From Fasciolopsis buskii (taxonomy: Eukaryota; Platyhelminthes; Trematoda; Plagiorchiida; Fasciolidae), in contig LUCM01000317.1 in assembly GCA_008360955.1 (NCBI GenBank), positions 134,517-198,516 of the forward strand: a DNA stretch of 64,000 bases. The letters are read 5' to 3'. The notes beneath the pieces are model-generated. The model ran no database searches and was not told where the DNA came from. It worked only from the letters and a program-made list of their open reading frames with translations. How positions within the stretch are numbered: the stretch's first letter is position 1; each line of letters begins with the position of its first letter. Made by a program: the position numbers and the translations under genes. Shown piece by piece: positions 26,555-38,417 of this stretch.

Positions 26555-26701
26555 TTTAGGGCTGCTCAGAAAACAGTTCGAGTCTTTATACTTTCACTAA
26601 TAAGGACTCATCTGGCAGACGTTCCTGGCACTTTGTACAAGAAATCTCGAAATGTTTATGTAAACCAAAAATCTACAGCCTATGAGGCGGCAGTCAAATG
26701 A
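26555..26701 (+). CDS. Possible terminal exon
   Basis: Forty-eight codons are open to a TGA at 26699-26701. The last part reads LYKKSRNVYVNQKSTAYEAA, which is protein-like. An acceptor-like tctggcag lies within it (ending 26618). A GTAAGT lies 25 bases after the stop (26726-26731). Short length and lack of a family match keep this weak. Confidence 0.15.
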   Translation, partial: FRAAQKTVRVFILSLIRTHLADVPGTLYKKSRNVYVNQKSTAYEAAVK

Positions 26702-27831
26702 TTCCATCTTAATCAAAGTAAACAGGTAAGTAGTGCTGACAAACGCAGACAGATCCTGAGTGTGGATTGAGAATTTGGTGTTTCACAGTTTGTGTGTTTG
26801 ACAAACACCTGTCGAACGCGTATCTGCTCCTGACACGCCTCAGCCAACCTGCGGCACGTTTTGTCAAAAGCAAGCAGATATCCACTGGCTGAGATTTTTT
26901 GGTCCGATAAACTTTATGCCGTCATCTCCTTACCATCTCTGTTCAGAAGTAAAATCCCTTACGTTAAACTCGACAGTATTTGCAAAAAAATAGACACAAA
27001 TAGAATGGGTAATATTAAATATCCCCCAAATCACAGGAAAACCGGGCATGCTTTACTAAGTTAGAAAAAATAAATAACGGTTATATATTTCAAGCCAAAC
27101 ATTTTCCCCGTCATTACTGTGCGTTTTTCATTAGTTACATTGCAAGTTTGCTTACCAACAAAATATCGAACTGATGGAGGCAAGAAAACAAGGCAGAGTG
27201 AACAAACGTCACTTAGAAACGCTATCCAAATTTCCGTTACACATGCAATATCTGTAAAGTTACCTAATGATTTTAAGGTTTTTGAATGCAGTTGGACTAG
27301 GAAAAATTGTCTAACAAATTCCACGACTTCCCCATGCACGTGACTCGGAACTTACTGACTGTTAGGCATGAATAATGGAGGTTTGGCCCTTCGAAGCATG
27401 CTCCCATCGGGAATTACTTGTTCACATTGAATTTAGCTGGTTGCAATAGAAGGAGGCCAATAACACAAACTGTCAGAAATTATGGTGTCTGTGGAACTAA
27501 ATGTTCAGCAGTGGAAGTAAAAATTCCTCATTGAAACGAGTGAGATCATCACGGAAGACTTTGGTGTTGAAAATAAACTAACAGCAAACTGAAATCGGCC
27601 GTGAAGCATTGTCGTGAGGCAACAGTGCCTTTTCCCGCGGTTGGATGAATTCGGAATTATTGAACAAAAAGGCAAACAGGAAACTCGACTTCTGTTAAAA
27701 GTAAGCAGTCTTGCTTTTGTTTCGCAGTAGTTCACAAACGAGACGCTAATGATAATCTTTTATTTGATCTTTCGTTCACTACTCAAAAATGTAGCAGGTT
27801 TTTGAAACGAGACCCCATTTGTTGAAAACCT
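26702..27831. other. No gene recognised
   Basis: Unassigned sequence. Plus and minus frames overlap at 27061-27343, which suggests chance openness. Confidence 0.5.
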
Positions 27832-27898
27832 GATGAGAGCAGCTGAACGCGGGGCTTCCAGGTCCAGGTCTTACAGAATTAACCGCTCGACCTGTGTC
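27832..27898 (-). repeat. tRNA-derived remnant (Leu/Ser-type A box)
   Basis: On the minus strand AGGTCGAGCGGTTAATTC (27893-27876) is close to the A box and D-loop of class II tRNAs. GCGTTCAGCTGC (27850-27839) is a mutated B box downstream at about tRNA spacing. The acceptor and T stems do not close, so it is a pseudogene or SINE head and not a functional tRNA. Confidence 0.4.
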
Positions 27899-28177
27899 AG
27901 TCAGGGCAAATAAATGCTATATAGAGCTGTACTACAGAAATTTATGGGATAAATGGAATTATCCAGAGCGTAATATGGTCAGGTAACCACTGATCCTCAA
28001 GTGAAATGTCTGACTATTGCGCAGCATGGCACTGTAAACCAGTCAGTTAGACGTACGGGGTACAAATAAATAGATTTCGTTCATGCCTTCCTCAAGAGCC
28101 CTCGAAGGTTGAATGCTTTTTACATTTCGATCAACTACACCTTCGTGAAGTTCGTCTAACCAAATTCCTTATCCAGG

Positions 28178-28429
28178 ATGGATCATGCTAGTCACAGATT
28201 GTATGGGTACGTACAATCTATGAATCCATCAGAGCGTTCAACCGTGGTGTTTCTTTCATCATATTTTGTGACTCCGAAATGTCAACGTGATTGCATGATG
28301 CATTGTGGTTGTAAAGGGAACTGTCTTCGATATCCTCCTAACACACTGGGCTGGTGGTATCTCTTTGCTACAACGGTCATTCGGTCCCGCAAATATTCAA
28401 AATTTCGATTTCTAGCCTACGGAGAATAA
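28178..28429 (+). CDS. Small cysteine-rich open frame
   Basis: An ATG-started frame of 83 codons ends at TAA 28427-28429. Just upstream lies an acceptor-like ccttatccag (ending about 28176). The middle holds a dense cysteine cluster, CQRDCMMHCGCKGNC, with spacing C-x3-C-x3-C-x-C-x3-C. This could suit a metal site or a disulfide-rich peptide, but I know no family with exactly this pattern. It has no signal peptide at its N-terminus and no transmembrane segment. The length is within chance, and the cysteine cluster is the only extra support. Confidence 0.22.
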   Translation: MDHASHRLYGYVQSMNPSERSTVVFLSSYFVTPKCQRDCMMHCGCKGNCLRYPPNTLGWWYLFATTVIRSRKYSKFRFLAYGE

Positions 28430-29768
28430 TTTTGGTATATGTAACATGGAAGAACGACTGAATATATATTTCAGTTTTGCCATTTTTCAAAAAAGGCGAA
28501 AGTATAACCTACGACTGTCTGTATTCCAGCATTGCCGTCTTACGCTGGAATGATAGAAATGTCAAAGCCTTCACTCAAATGTGACTGAAACCCACCCAGC
28601 TAGGTTTATGATCCAAACTAAAGAACCGACGATACTTCGATTGTCATAATAGTTACTGAATTTAAGTGATAATTTTCTAGTTTCTTCCAGTTAAGACTGT
28701 CCAGTTGCAAACAGGATAAAAGCACATTCATAGTTCACTGGGTCTTTTGTGATAGCTGTGCAATTTTCGCTGACAAACTACTTTGATGAAATATTCAAGA
28801 ATTTTTAGATAGATAGTTTGGGATCCACGAGTAGTGGTACTTATACACTATTCCATGTATAATTACTGTAGTCATCATATAGCCAGAAGGTCAGCTGAGC
28901 TTTTACTGAGTAGCTCAAAGTGCAGTACACTTTTTCGACTGTAATTGAGCATCCCTTCTTAGTTCGTCCGTCACTGGGATAATTTTGATTGCGGGAACAA
29001 TGTAATAAAATTTAGTACAAAAGTACCCGACAAAACAACAAAGTGGCACGTGATAGTTCGAAAAGGAAAAAGGGAACGATGTTGAGAAAAGCCGATGTTT
29101 GGAATTGGCTAGTTTGTTGGTGAATTGGAAAGGTGATTCCGAATAACATGCTGGTGGGTGAGTACTGCAAGACGAAAGAATGAAATAAATTAATTTTGAA
29201 AGCTGTCGCGAGCACAAGCCGATCGAAAGTTTGCAGTGTGCAACCACAAGTGCAAACACAAACTGGAGATCAGTGTACAAATGAACACACTTTTTATGCC
29301 AGTCTGTTTTTTTGTTGGAATCAATAAGGGGATCCGAGGAGAACAGAATTGCAAGCGTAGAACTGAGGAATAATGCACGATGAGCGGCCGATAATGTTTT
29401 CAGTGCAACTGGTCACGCGAAGAGAAGAAGAAACAGATTTCGTGACCGCGTAAAAAAACGACAAAGACAACGACGGTAAGCAGAAGGACGACCAGTAGGA
29501 ATGTATTTTGTACCAATACAGAAAGAGTTAGTGGATTTCATCAAGAATTGTTGCAGAAAAAAATCGAAATTTCTACGCCAGAAACCGAGTCAGTGCAGTG
29601 AGCAGCATCTTATGAGAGAAATACAACAAATGCGGACGTAGCAGACGATTTCATTGAGCGATAGCAACACTTAACAATGGGTTGATTTTTATCACGTAGC
29701 ACATCATTCTGCGTTCTGGAACGGCGTGAAGCAATTCACGAGTGTAAGGATTCAAAACCGTCCAGATT
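28430..29768. other. No gene recognised
   Basis: Unassigned sequence. A 121-codon minus frame (29280-28915) is serine/phenylalanine-rich, competes with two other open minus frames, and is not supported. Confidence 0.5.
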
Positions 29769-29900
29769 TATCAGGACCAAATGACATAAGCAGTTAACAA
29801 AAAATCGATGCGCCATGTACTGTTTTTTATTGTGAGTGATATAATGTTAATAACACAGCGTTGTTGGTAAATGTAATGCACCAGCGTTCCGACTACCCAC
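29769..29900. repeat. Dispersed repeat, copy 1
   Basis: Shares tatcaggacc, then aaaatcgatgcgccatgta, then taacacagcgttg in the same order and spacing with 44289-44419. The two copies are clearly homologous over about 130 bp with many substitutions. No coding or tRNA-like signature is visible. The second copy lies inside a decayed LINE. Confidence 0.75.
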
Positions 29901-30225
29901 GGTAGTCCAAACGTTGGCGCATTACGTCCAGACGTATTTTCGCATATATCACTGAGTAATAATTGGTTTCTTAGAGCGGAAGCTGCATCCCCGAGAGTGA
30001 AACAATAGTAGGGATCGGAATTAATTATTTAACTCTTGTTAAAAGGTCAGCGGGCAGATAAACTAGCCATAAAATGGATCAAACTGTAGGGAACTAGAAG
30101 TAAAATATGAAGCGAAAGAAATATTTGGGTGGAGCAACAACTTCCAACATAGTCATCCAGGGTAGCTGACCAATCCCAAACTTAGGTGACGTTTTTTATT
30201 AAGTTAATGACTGATTGTAAACCGA

Positions 30226-30260
30226 GATATATATGTGTGTATATAAATGTATATATATAT
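30226..30260. repeat. AT-rich microsatellite bordering a palindrome
   Basis: gatatatatgtgtgtatata and onward to tatatatat, directly abutting the left arm of the long inverted repeat. Confidence 0.85.
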
Positions 30261-30526
30261 CGAATTTGTGGCGTCAAGAGTGTGTATGGAAGCTGTTCGT
30301 CGAAGAGTGGACAGAAGAAGCACGACTGTGATTCGTTGATGATTCTTTGTCAGTTGGGCTGAGCCAACGAGGACAGAATGCCCATGAATATACATATGTA
30401 TGCCATCGTCCCTAAGGTTGGCTCAGCCCAACTGACAAGGAATTATTAACAGATCACAGTTGTGGTTCTTCTGTGGACTCTTCGACGAAGAGTTTCCATG
30501 CACACTCCTCACGCCACAAATTCGAT
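30259..30526. mobile_element. 268-bp near-perfect palindrome (foldback/MITE-like)
   Basis: The left arm 30259-30368 and the reverse complement of 30417-30526 match at about 96 of 110 positions (14 differences counted by eye). Both begin atcgaatttgtggcgt and end ttgggctgagccaac. The 48-bp spacer is centred on a perfect atacatatgtat. The element sits between (AT)n tracts at 30226-30260 and 30661-30705. Symmetric long arms without a coding core fit a foldback element or a MITE. If transcribed it would fold into a long hairpin. Short open frames crossing it on both strands follow from the symmetry and are not called. Target-site duplications are not clear because of the AT flanks. Confidence 0.8.
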
Positions 30527-30660
30527 TCTGGTGAGACATACCAATTCGGAATGTATAAGCATAAGACTGTTTGGACAAGTGGGTACGCATGCCTGAACAG
30601 CGACAATAACTGCGAAACCGGGCAAATTTTGTTCACTCATCCAGATGCTACCTACGACTC

Positions 30661-30661
30661 C

Positions 30662-30695
<34 letters not shown>

Positions 30696-30705
30696 CATAT
30701 ATTTG
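30661..30705. repeat. (AT)n microsatellite
   Basis: tatatatatatatacatata with a second C interruption. Frames through it read as Ile-Tyr repeats. Confidence 0.92.
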
Positions 30706-30709
30706 CTAA

Positions 30710-33700
30710 CTAGCCGGAACTTAAAGTAATTCCAAACATCAAGTGAAGATAAATGTCCATCAGAATATGACGAAGCACACGGTCGAGCCCTCTCCGAACG
30801 AAATTATTGCTCCTCTAACATAAATACTTCGCTTGGAATTTTGAGCATACACTCGTCACCGACAAGTCGGCACTTGCTTTGTCTTTTTCCAAAGGAATGA
30901 ATCAAGCTTTCCGAGGAAATATTTTCGGCAAACGCAATTTATGAGCCTCAAACAGGTTACTGCTGGCCGAGTGCATAACTGACAAAGCACGTAGGTCGCT
31001 TAATTCTGATGCGTGAAGTTTCCACTTCCCGAACAGTATCATTATGGACGTTTGAATGTTCAGCGTTTATCCTGTAAGGCATATTTGCTGCTATTTCTGA
31101 TGTTTATCAGTTTGTTATCATTCCCAAAAGAGGAATACACAGAAATCTCTTGCTGGCTTAGGCCGGAACATTATTTTTAATGATGCCTAAAAATATTACA
31201 AATAATGTGATCCTCATTTTTTGATTCGGTACATTTTTTGCGTCCCCAGAGATTGGTACTGTAAAATCTTCAAAAATTGTCACACAAATGATGATTTCCT
31301 CCACTCCAAAGCGCTGAATAAGTGTTACCTTAAGAAACCACAATCGGTAATCATGTACAATCTGACTCCAGTCCTCAAAATGTGTGGTGATAAGCAACAC
31401 GAATTTTGGTCGATTTAAGGTGGTTCATGCTTCCGTCTAATGCTACCCGAAAAATCTCTTAATTGAAAATTATCCTACCCATAACAAGGCGCTTTTGGAG
31501 AATCTTAAGTAGAATTTAGTTGACTCTTTGTTTAAGAACTTGCCACCCATTTTCAATGGCATCACTGTGGACAAGATAATCGGTGAACTTACCTCGAACT
31601 AGCTACCCGACTAGCGTTTATGAATACAATCTGCGAAAGCAAATGATTTCTCTCACAGAAGCTAAATCATTAACATCCACTACCAGATAGTGTTCTCCCA
31701 TCCTAGGGGAACTTTGCCTTGTCAATCTGCATCACACATTCAACTACCCATAATGCCCATAACTTATCAGAAATCACTCACACGGTCTGTCGGTAGGGAA
31801 TGTAACTGGTCGACTTTTTGGCCACCTTAGATAGGCTTTCAAAAGGCAGGCCTCAGTTAACTGACCGTGGCTAGTAGCTTTAATCTAACTGGTATTACAA
31901 GGTTTTTGAGGCATTCCGTATCTTATGCAGTCTAATTTTGCCACATAGAATGGAGTTAAATAAAAAGACTTCAATCAAGCAGGCGGCATTGGTTGCGCTC
32001 AATCAAATTCATCTTGTACAGAATAGAATGTCTTCTAAAACGTTCGTTTTACGATGTTCAGATTGATTTTTTGTCTTTCTTTTGTAATTCCTAAATTATT
32101 TTACATTTCTCTGGACGGATGACGGTCTAAAGATGAGAAAACCGAATAAGTCTGAAGCTGAGAAACCTCACGACAAACCGAGCCAAACCAAATTGTCCTC
32201 ATAAAAGGTGACCCTTTTTTCACCGACTTAAAATTGCAAAGTTTTCGACAGGTTGCTTTAAGTGCGACTGGGGTGAATGAAGTTTCCGAATCAAGGTCAA
32301 CGAGGCAGGATTCTACTTTGGAATATCTACTCAATTTTTGCGGTCGCTAAACGTAGTTACTGCCACTTGTAATGTGTACAAAAGTTTATTTTTGTCCCAT
32401 TGGGCTAAGGTAAAGAAGAGTAATTGATGCACTTAATTTACCCCGAGTAACAAATTCGATGAACGCTCGAAAGCACGGCAACTCATTCAGCGTACACTTT
32501 TACAATCTTTGACCAAACTTCCAAGGTCAATCTAACGAGCCGGTGCTGTCAATCATGGAATGAACAGGGAAGAACAGAAACTTTTTGATGAAGTGGAAAG
32601 ACTATACACACCATTCGACATTAACACAAAAGACTGACACTGCAAACGCGCAAGAACTCTTAGTTTCTTAATAATAATAACAGTATCATGGACAGTACCA
32701 TTAGTAACAAACCAAGCATGTCCAAAAATCCCAACGGGGAATCTAGAAATCATGCTAAAGCTCCTTTCTGAGACAAAATACATATTCACATCGTAGATGC
32801 CATTACTCATCTAATCCTCAGAATCAGATAGACACAATACTTGATTTGCAGAATTCCAGACGAAATATTATTGTTGCTACAGCGGAGTGAGTTCTCGGTT
32901 AACGTGGTTAAAATTCCCCATTTGGCCAAATTGCTATGTTCGCCCGAATTATTTGTTGTACGGTTGTACATGGATTATGTTTCAATGTGGACTCACCTAT
33001 CTAAGACACTGAGAAAAATTGGAGTAGAAAAACTATCTACCATGACTCTGTTATCAAGACGTAATAAAACCCGAATATCAATAACGACACTGTGAGTCGC
33101 GAAATTATGCACTATGAATATACACTGGAAATAAAATGCACCACAATTACATTATTTATGGAAGCAATTTGTGTTGAGTTGCACACCCCAACATGCGGCT
33201 AATGCTAATCGATTTTGGAACTGTTTGCTTACGTCGAAAATCATCTGGAGCTCGGCCCAGTGCAAGATCGTTTTACAGTTATTATTTTCCAGTTCTCACT
33301 GCCGCGAAGGTTGTATACCGTCGTTTGGAAGGAACCGTAGGCTAATCCAAGACAGTAACGGGACGATGGGTATGACGAATCCAACTGCATGTTTCCAGCA
33401 GACCACGTAATCTTTCATGACAACTGCTTGTGGTCCTTACGATGTCCATCTTTATTAATTTTACCGACAGCTATTTCACTACTTCTGTGCAAAAGCAGTT
33501 GACGTTTTTCAGTTTTGCTTCAATGTCCAGAGGTTGTTTGGCTCTGAGTCAGTCGACAAGAAGTGGATAAGTGGAATTATTAGTCTAGCGTTATTCAGAA
33601 ATATCCATCGTGGTTTTCAGCTATTTCAAACAGCTTCCGTACAATCGACAGTTCTCTCTGGCCAGTTCCCAAACTAGATATGTCTGCATGCTTAAAACTA

Positions 33701-34927
33701 TCCACGTAATGACTCAGGCCATTTTCCCATGAAACAGGATTCTTCACACGTAATCGATTTCCTCCGTTTAGCATTTGTGACAGTGTAACCATAGTGTCGT
33801 AGATTTTATCAAAGGAGAAAGTGAATTCAGTCGTCCGACTCAAAAGTATAACGAAATATTTGCAGCCACACGCCCATGAGTGGAACTGGATGACAAGAAC
33901 GATTGACTTTCACGTCTGTCTGCTCCCCGAAAAGGATCGGTTTTTGCTATTTCAGTAAGCAGTATTTAGAGGATAGTTTTAAACGATAGAACAATTGATA
34001 CTGGTTAGTGACAATGAAACATTCCAGTTACGCGCGTAAACTAAGAAGATATCCTGGCTTTTTCCTTGTTTGTCAGCGATATGCAAGCGAAAACTCATTT
34101 CGATAAACCCCGGAATAAGTGCAAATTCAGGAAACATATGAAATGAGAGTTAGCAACATTCGTCTATTTTCTGTTAAATTTTTTTATATTTCCCGTTAAA
34201 CAGATGCTCGTATTTTGCTTCAAACCACAACACACTCACAATTTCATGCCTCGTTGAAAAGTTTCACAAAAAATACAACAGCAATTCAGTAAAATAAGAT
34301 GATTAATAAGTACAGCTTTCTTAATAATTGTAAAGAAGGTCTAACCATGATCGAGAATGCATTAGCCAGTTATCTGGTAAACTTGTTTGCATGAAAGACC
34401 GAAACCAGCTGACCTAATTGCAATCGGAATAAAGTGAGAGAGCAAATGCTCAAATCAGTGTTAGTTTTTAAGCATACTTGAAGACGAAATCTTCAACGAA
34501 AACATCATTAATCCTGCTGTGAATTTGTTTATCCCAGAGAGACCCAAAATGCAGCGAATCAATAAATATGCTTAGCTGCACTATAATGCGCTTTAGTGGT
34601 CTCCCGTTCTACATTATGATTGCTACTAGAGCACCGGCGTGATATGGGTTTGCACTATTTCAAAGGTGATGTGAAGATCGGGCAGCAGATTAGGATAGCT
34701 GCGCTAAAGACGGCCGAACAGCTATCATTTGCTGGTTTAGACGTGAAAATGTCGGCTTCGAATCTGGCAGCTGTCGACCGTTGCCATTTGTGGCCGTGTT
34801 TTGTTCACAGCAACCCTCTTCCAGACGTTGTACCCGTCTGTTGCACATCAGTCAAAATAAAAATAAAAAGTGACTCTTGTCATTTCTTCATCCTGAATTG
34901 TGTAACTTGTGAAACGAAATATTCGAC
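30710..34927. other. No gene recognised
   Basis: About 4.2 kb without a supported feature. A frame of up to 163 codons (34620-35111) starts with TTG and runs into the tRNA-like remnant on the opposite strand, so it is not called. Confidence 0.5.
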
Positions 34928-35007
34928 CTCGGTAAGATTTGAACTAAAGCATGGATGCCACTCAAGTTTGAGTAAGGCATGTGCCCTACCACCTGACCTA
35001 CAGAGTC
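34928..35007 (-). repeat. tRNA-derived remnant
   Basis: On the minus strand TAGGTCAGGTGGTAGGGCA (35000-34982) is a good A box with D-loop GG. AGTTCAAATCTTACC (34945-34931) is a good B box at tRNA-like distance. The anticodon-arm region ctcaaacttgag can form a small stem-loop. Acceptor ends (GTGACTC and GAGGTC) pair only partly. It is either a tRNA pseudogene or the head of a SINE whose body runs toward lower coordinates. Confidence 0.5.
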
Positions 35008-35610
35008 ACGCCGCACAGCCATCGGATACCTCACCTAAGATGTTCTGGTTATCCGCCCAAATTACACAAATGTATGGGACCATCCATCGCTATGAACGTA
35101 TTATAACGTGACCGAGAAAGCAACAATTTCGCAAGAATCAACTAACATCCACTGAATGCAATCCACGGACATGGTCACTTGGTTATTTTCAGTCATCAAA
35201 CAAAATGCCCAACAGGGTGAAGTATTCTGAACTACATTTTGTAGAACTCGTTACTGATTCTTGCTTGATCAGTAACGGAAAGAAAAGTTCACAAAAATTT
35301 GTCCTGAAATATTCAGTTTGACAGAAGAACCCATTTAGGACATTTTACAGTCTGATGTGAATTCCGTTTTTGCATTTTACTTGAGCTTCATTGATCAGAT
35401 TAGTAAACCCAAAATGGATTCCACTCCCACAAATGGTGCACAGTACATAGTAACAGAACGTCTGTGTGTGCCATTCTCGTGGAAATCACTTCTGTTTGCC
35501 TCAGGTTTTCGGTAAGTTGAATTATGATTGCAATGACAGTCTTCGAAAATCTTTCGGTAATTATTGAAATGTGAAGGTGGAAAAACCAGTAAAACGAGCA
35601 TCATGAAAGC

Positions 35611-35665
35611 AATGCTAGTCGCAAGCGATTTAATCGCCGGGATGTAGATGCAGCCATCTTCAGGA
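35611..35665 (-). repeat. Possible SINE/LINE tail with hairpin
   Basis: On the minus strand a CTGAAGATGGCTG motif (35663-35651) is followed by the hairpin gcgattaaatcgc (35637-35625, near-perfect palindrome). CTGAAGATG followed by a stem is common in 3' tails of invertebrate SINEs and LINEs. The rest of such an element is not visible, so the call is tentative. Confidence 0.25.
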
Positions 35666-37401
35666 GCAACGTCATGCTCTGCTCATAAGTATCCTTTAGG
35701 AAAAAAATATTCCCAGTACATTTGCAATATAATGCTAATGCTAATGGATTGACGAAAAATACGACTGACCTAGTGTCGGGCGAATACTAAGGTCCGTGTA
35801 GTCCTAATATATAACATTTGTGTTAAGGTCAAATTAATGACCGCTGAATATCCTTCATTTGAATGTGACAGGTAAGCCTGCCCTGAGAACTGGAAAATTC
35901 TATTCTTTTATAACAAAGGGAGATAAATGAACCCCGTGGACAATCGTCCGGTTGGTGTTTCCGTTTTGTGCAAAACTCGAAATCTCGCTGTGAACAAGTA
36001 AACATTTTCCGCATTATAGATGTGGACCATGAAGTGAAAACAAGACGTGACTAACAGAAACAAACGCGGTCCGATGGCATAACTATCGTAGGATTAATAC
36101 GATAAAAATACTTGCTCCGAAACAGCAGAACATATCTACACATCACATCACTAAACAGAACGCTAAAGCAAAGTAACCTGCCGACTCCGAGCCGGAATCA
36201 AGCGTGCGACAACAATGATCACTTTTTGAGATCACGCTGAATTCACCGAAGGACTTGGTATTTTTATACTCTCCAAGAACAAATTTGACGAAAACAGAAA
36301 ATTTTATCAGATAAAGCTCACTCCCTACTCCCGAGCTTCCAGATTGATGACTTTGGGTAGCCCGAAATGCATTGCAATTACAACATGACCCACCAAGCAA
36401 AATCGTTACTCAAGCCGGCTTCAAAAGTCAGGGGAGTTTTACAAAGCTACTCCATCGTGTCTATTAGCACAGTTGTCATCGATAGATATCTACCGTGATC
36501 GACGAGGGCTCAAATTCAGAATGATTAAATGCGAGTTGTACAAACTGGTCATTGCCTAAAACAGACTAATAATTAAATATTCATAGCGATACAGAATTGC
36601 ATGAGCCACAAAAATCTGGGAATATAGTCGTGGATATGCTACATGAGAAAAGCTATTAGCAACATTCTGAACCCACAACAGTTGAAATGATGAAATTCAA
36701 TATAGTGATCACAAAAAGACTAGCCACGGTAATTTTCGGATGTTTACGACTAGACTCGGCTAACTGCAACTAATTTTCTTTTGCAATGCAAATTGACGAC
36801 GAAATCATGTTCAACGGGCAATGATATGTGAACAAGAAATTTGCAGTCATTTTGCGTTAAATTAGGGTACTTTTCCGAGGAGAAACTTAGGTCAAACTCT
36901 GCAAAATGGTTAGTACATTCTTCATCCAACGAGAGCCATAGATTTTCGTTTCTGCGCGTTGTGAATAATCCATGACCGGACGTATGCCAACCTTGCAGCA
37001 ATTGATGGCATTCAACCATATAATAGGCCAGAAGGATTCGGGTTTGGGCGACAGGTGATTAGCCTAGAAACCAGGCCTATCGGCTTATATTATTTAAGGC
37101 TACCTGATAAATCTATCACTAGAAAAGATGGTGAAGAAGAATGGATGTTGGAAATAAATCACATGTAGGTGCTTCGGAACAGACGTGTGTTTCGAAGAAT
37201 CTGCCAACTGTGTCGTTACCGTTCCGTGGGCACAGAATTTGTTAGTCGAACCGCCACATTGATAGTGCATAAAAGTAAAATAGTTCCCGTACGGATTGAT
37301 TGTTTGCGTTGGACAAAGAATTCTTTTAGCCGTGATCAGCAGCTTTGGAAATGGTGGTTTGCTCTGTAGTGATACGAAAGTGTCTAACTATAGCAGCTCG
37401 G
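35666..37401. other. No gene recognised
   Basis: Unassigned sequence with no supported feature. Confidence 0.55.
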
Positions 37402-37426
37402 ATATATATATATATATATATATATG
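37402..37426. repeat. (AT)n microsatellite
   Basis: Twelve or so perfect AT units. Confidence 0.93.
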
Positions 37427-38417
37427 TATTAGTGATATTGTTCGAAAAATCCAGCATGGAATATCGCGCTGTGAGTGCGTCCACTTATTCTTAGAACATT
37501 TCGGTTTATGAAAATCATGTATAAATAAAATTTTTCCGTGAATTTCATTTTGTGCCATTTTTACAGAAAAGCTGAGATAACCGCGAACAGCTTTTTGACC
37601 TTTCGATTGCTGACATAATCAATAAGAAATGTTTTGCACCAACACACAACAACATGTATGAAAGTTTTGAATAAAAGCCGCCGCTTTTTTCTAAATGATG
37701 TGCACATCAGCTCCATCGCGGAAGATGAATTACTTTAAACCAACAGTGAGATCTTATTGTTAACTGCACACTCAAAGTGGAATAGCGCCATTAAATCAAC
37801 AAGAAAGTGAAGATAATCAGCCATTGCTGCAATCTCAAACGAAAGTTTGCTCAATCTCTCGAATAGCTCCCTACTGTCAGTTGGGAATATTCATATCTAA
37901 CTAAATCTAGCTGTCTTTTTATTTGATGCCGTCTATTTTGACATGCACGAACACTAGGAAACTGGCTCAAACTGGGCTCAAAATTACACGTGATCTGCAG
38001 TTACATCCGGGATGAAAGACCAGGTAAAAGCCATGCTAGGGTTCTCAAAGATTTATTTAGGGCTCAAAAGTTCAGCTGAGTCCGTTCAGTAATTCTGCCC
38101 GATAATATATCACCATATGGCTTCCATTTTCACTGCATTGTTGATTCAGCACCATTGATTCTACCAATAAGGCTCATTTCCGTGTCTTATTGACTAAATA
38201 CCATCAAAACTGGTGACCAGAGCAAGCAAGCAGATGTGCTTTCGAGACGACCAATGGATGCCATCACTTGCATGGGTGAGTCCGTGTTTCTGCTTCCCAA
38301 GCATGGGTAACTACATCTTACCAGGAAAAAAATATACCTGCGACTAACAAATGCGTTATGATGGTAACGATAGTAAGGAACAACGGGAGTTCAATGTTTC
38401 GTCCACATAGTCATTCA

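Noticed and set aside
27831..27850. CTGATGAG match on the plus strand, resembling a hammerhead core
   Set aside because: No stem II or GAAA box follows, and it overlaps the B box of a tRNA-like remnant on the other strand.
30204..30709. Several short open frames across the palindrome
   Set aside because: They are by-products of the inverted repeat and the AT tracts (Ile-Tyr runs).
34835..34870. Minus-strand CTGATG followed by a CAGACG/CGTCTG hairpin and GAAG
   Set aside because: Five extra bases between CTGATG and the stem, and no GAAA. It is a hairpin but not a hammerhead.
34620..35111. Longest uninterrupted open frame (163 codons, TTG start)
   Set aside because: About a third of it is the reverse strand of a tRNA-derived remnant (34928-35007), there is no ATG near the start and no family match. 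One frame of this length is not surprising by chance.
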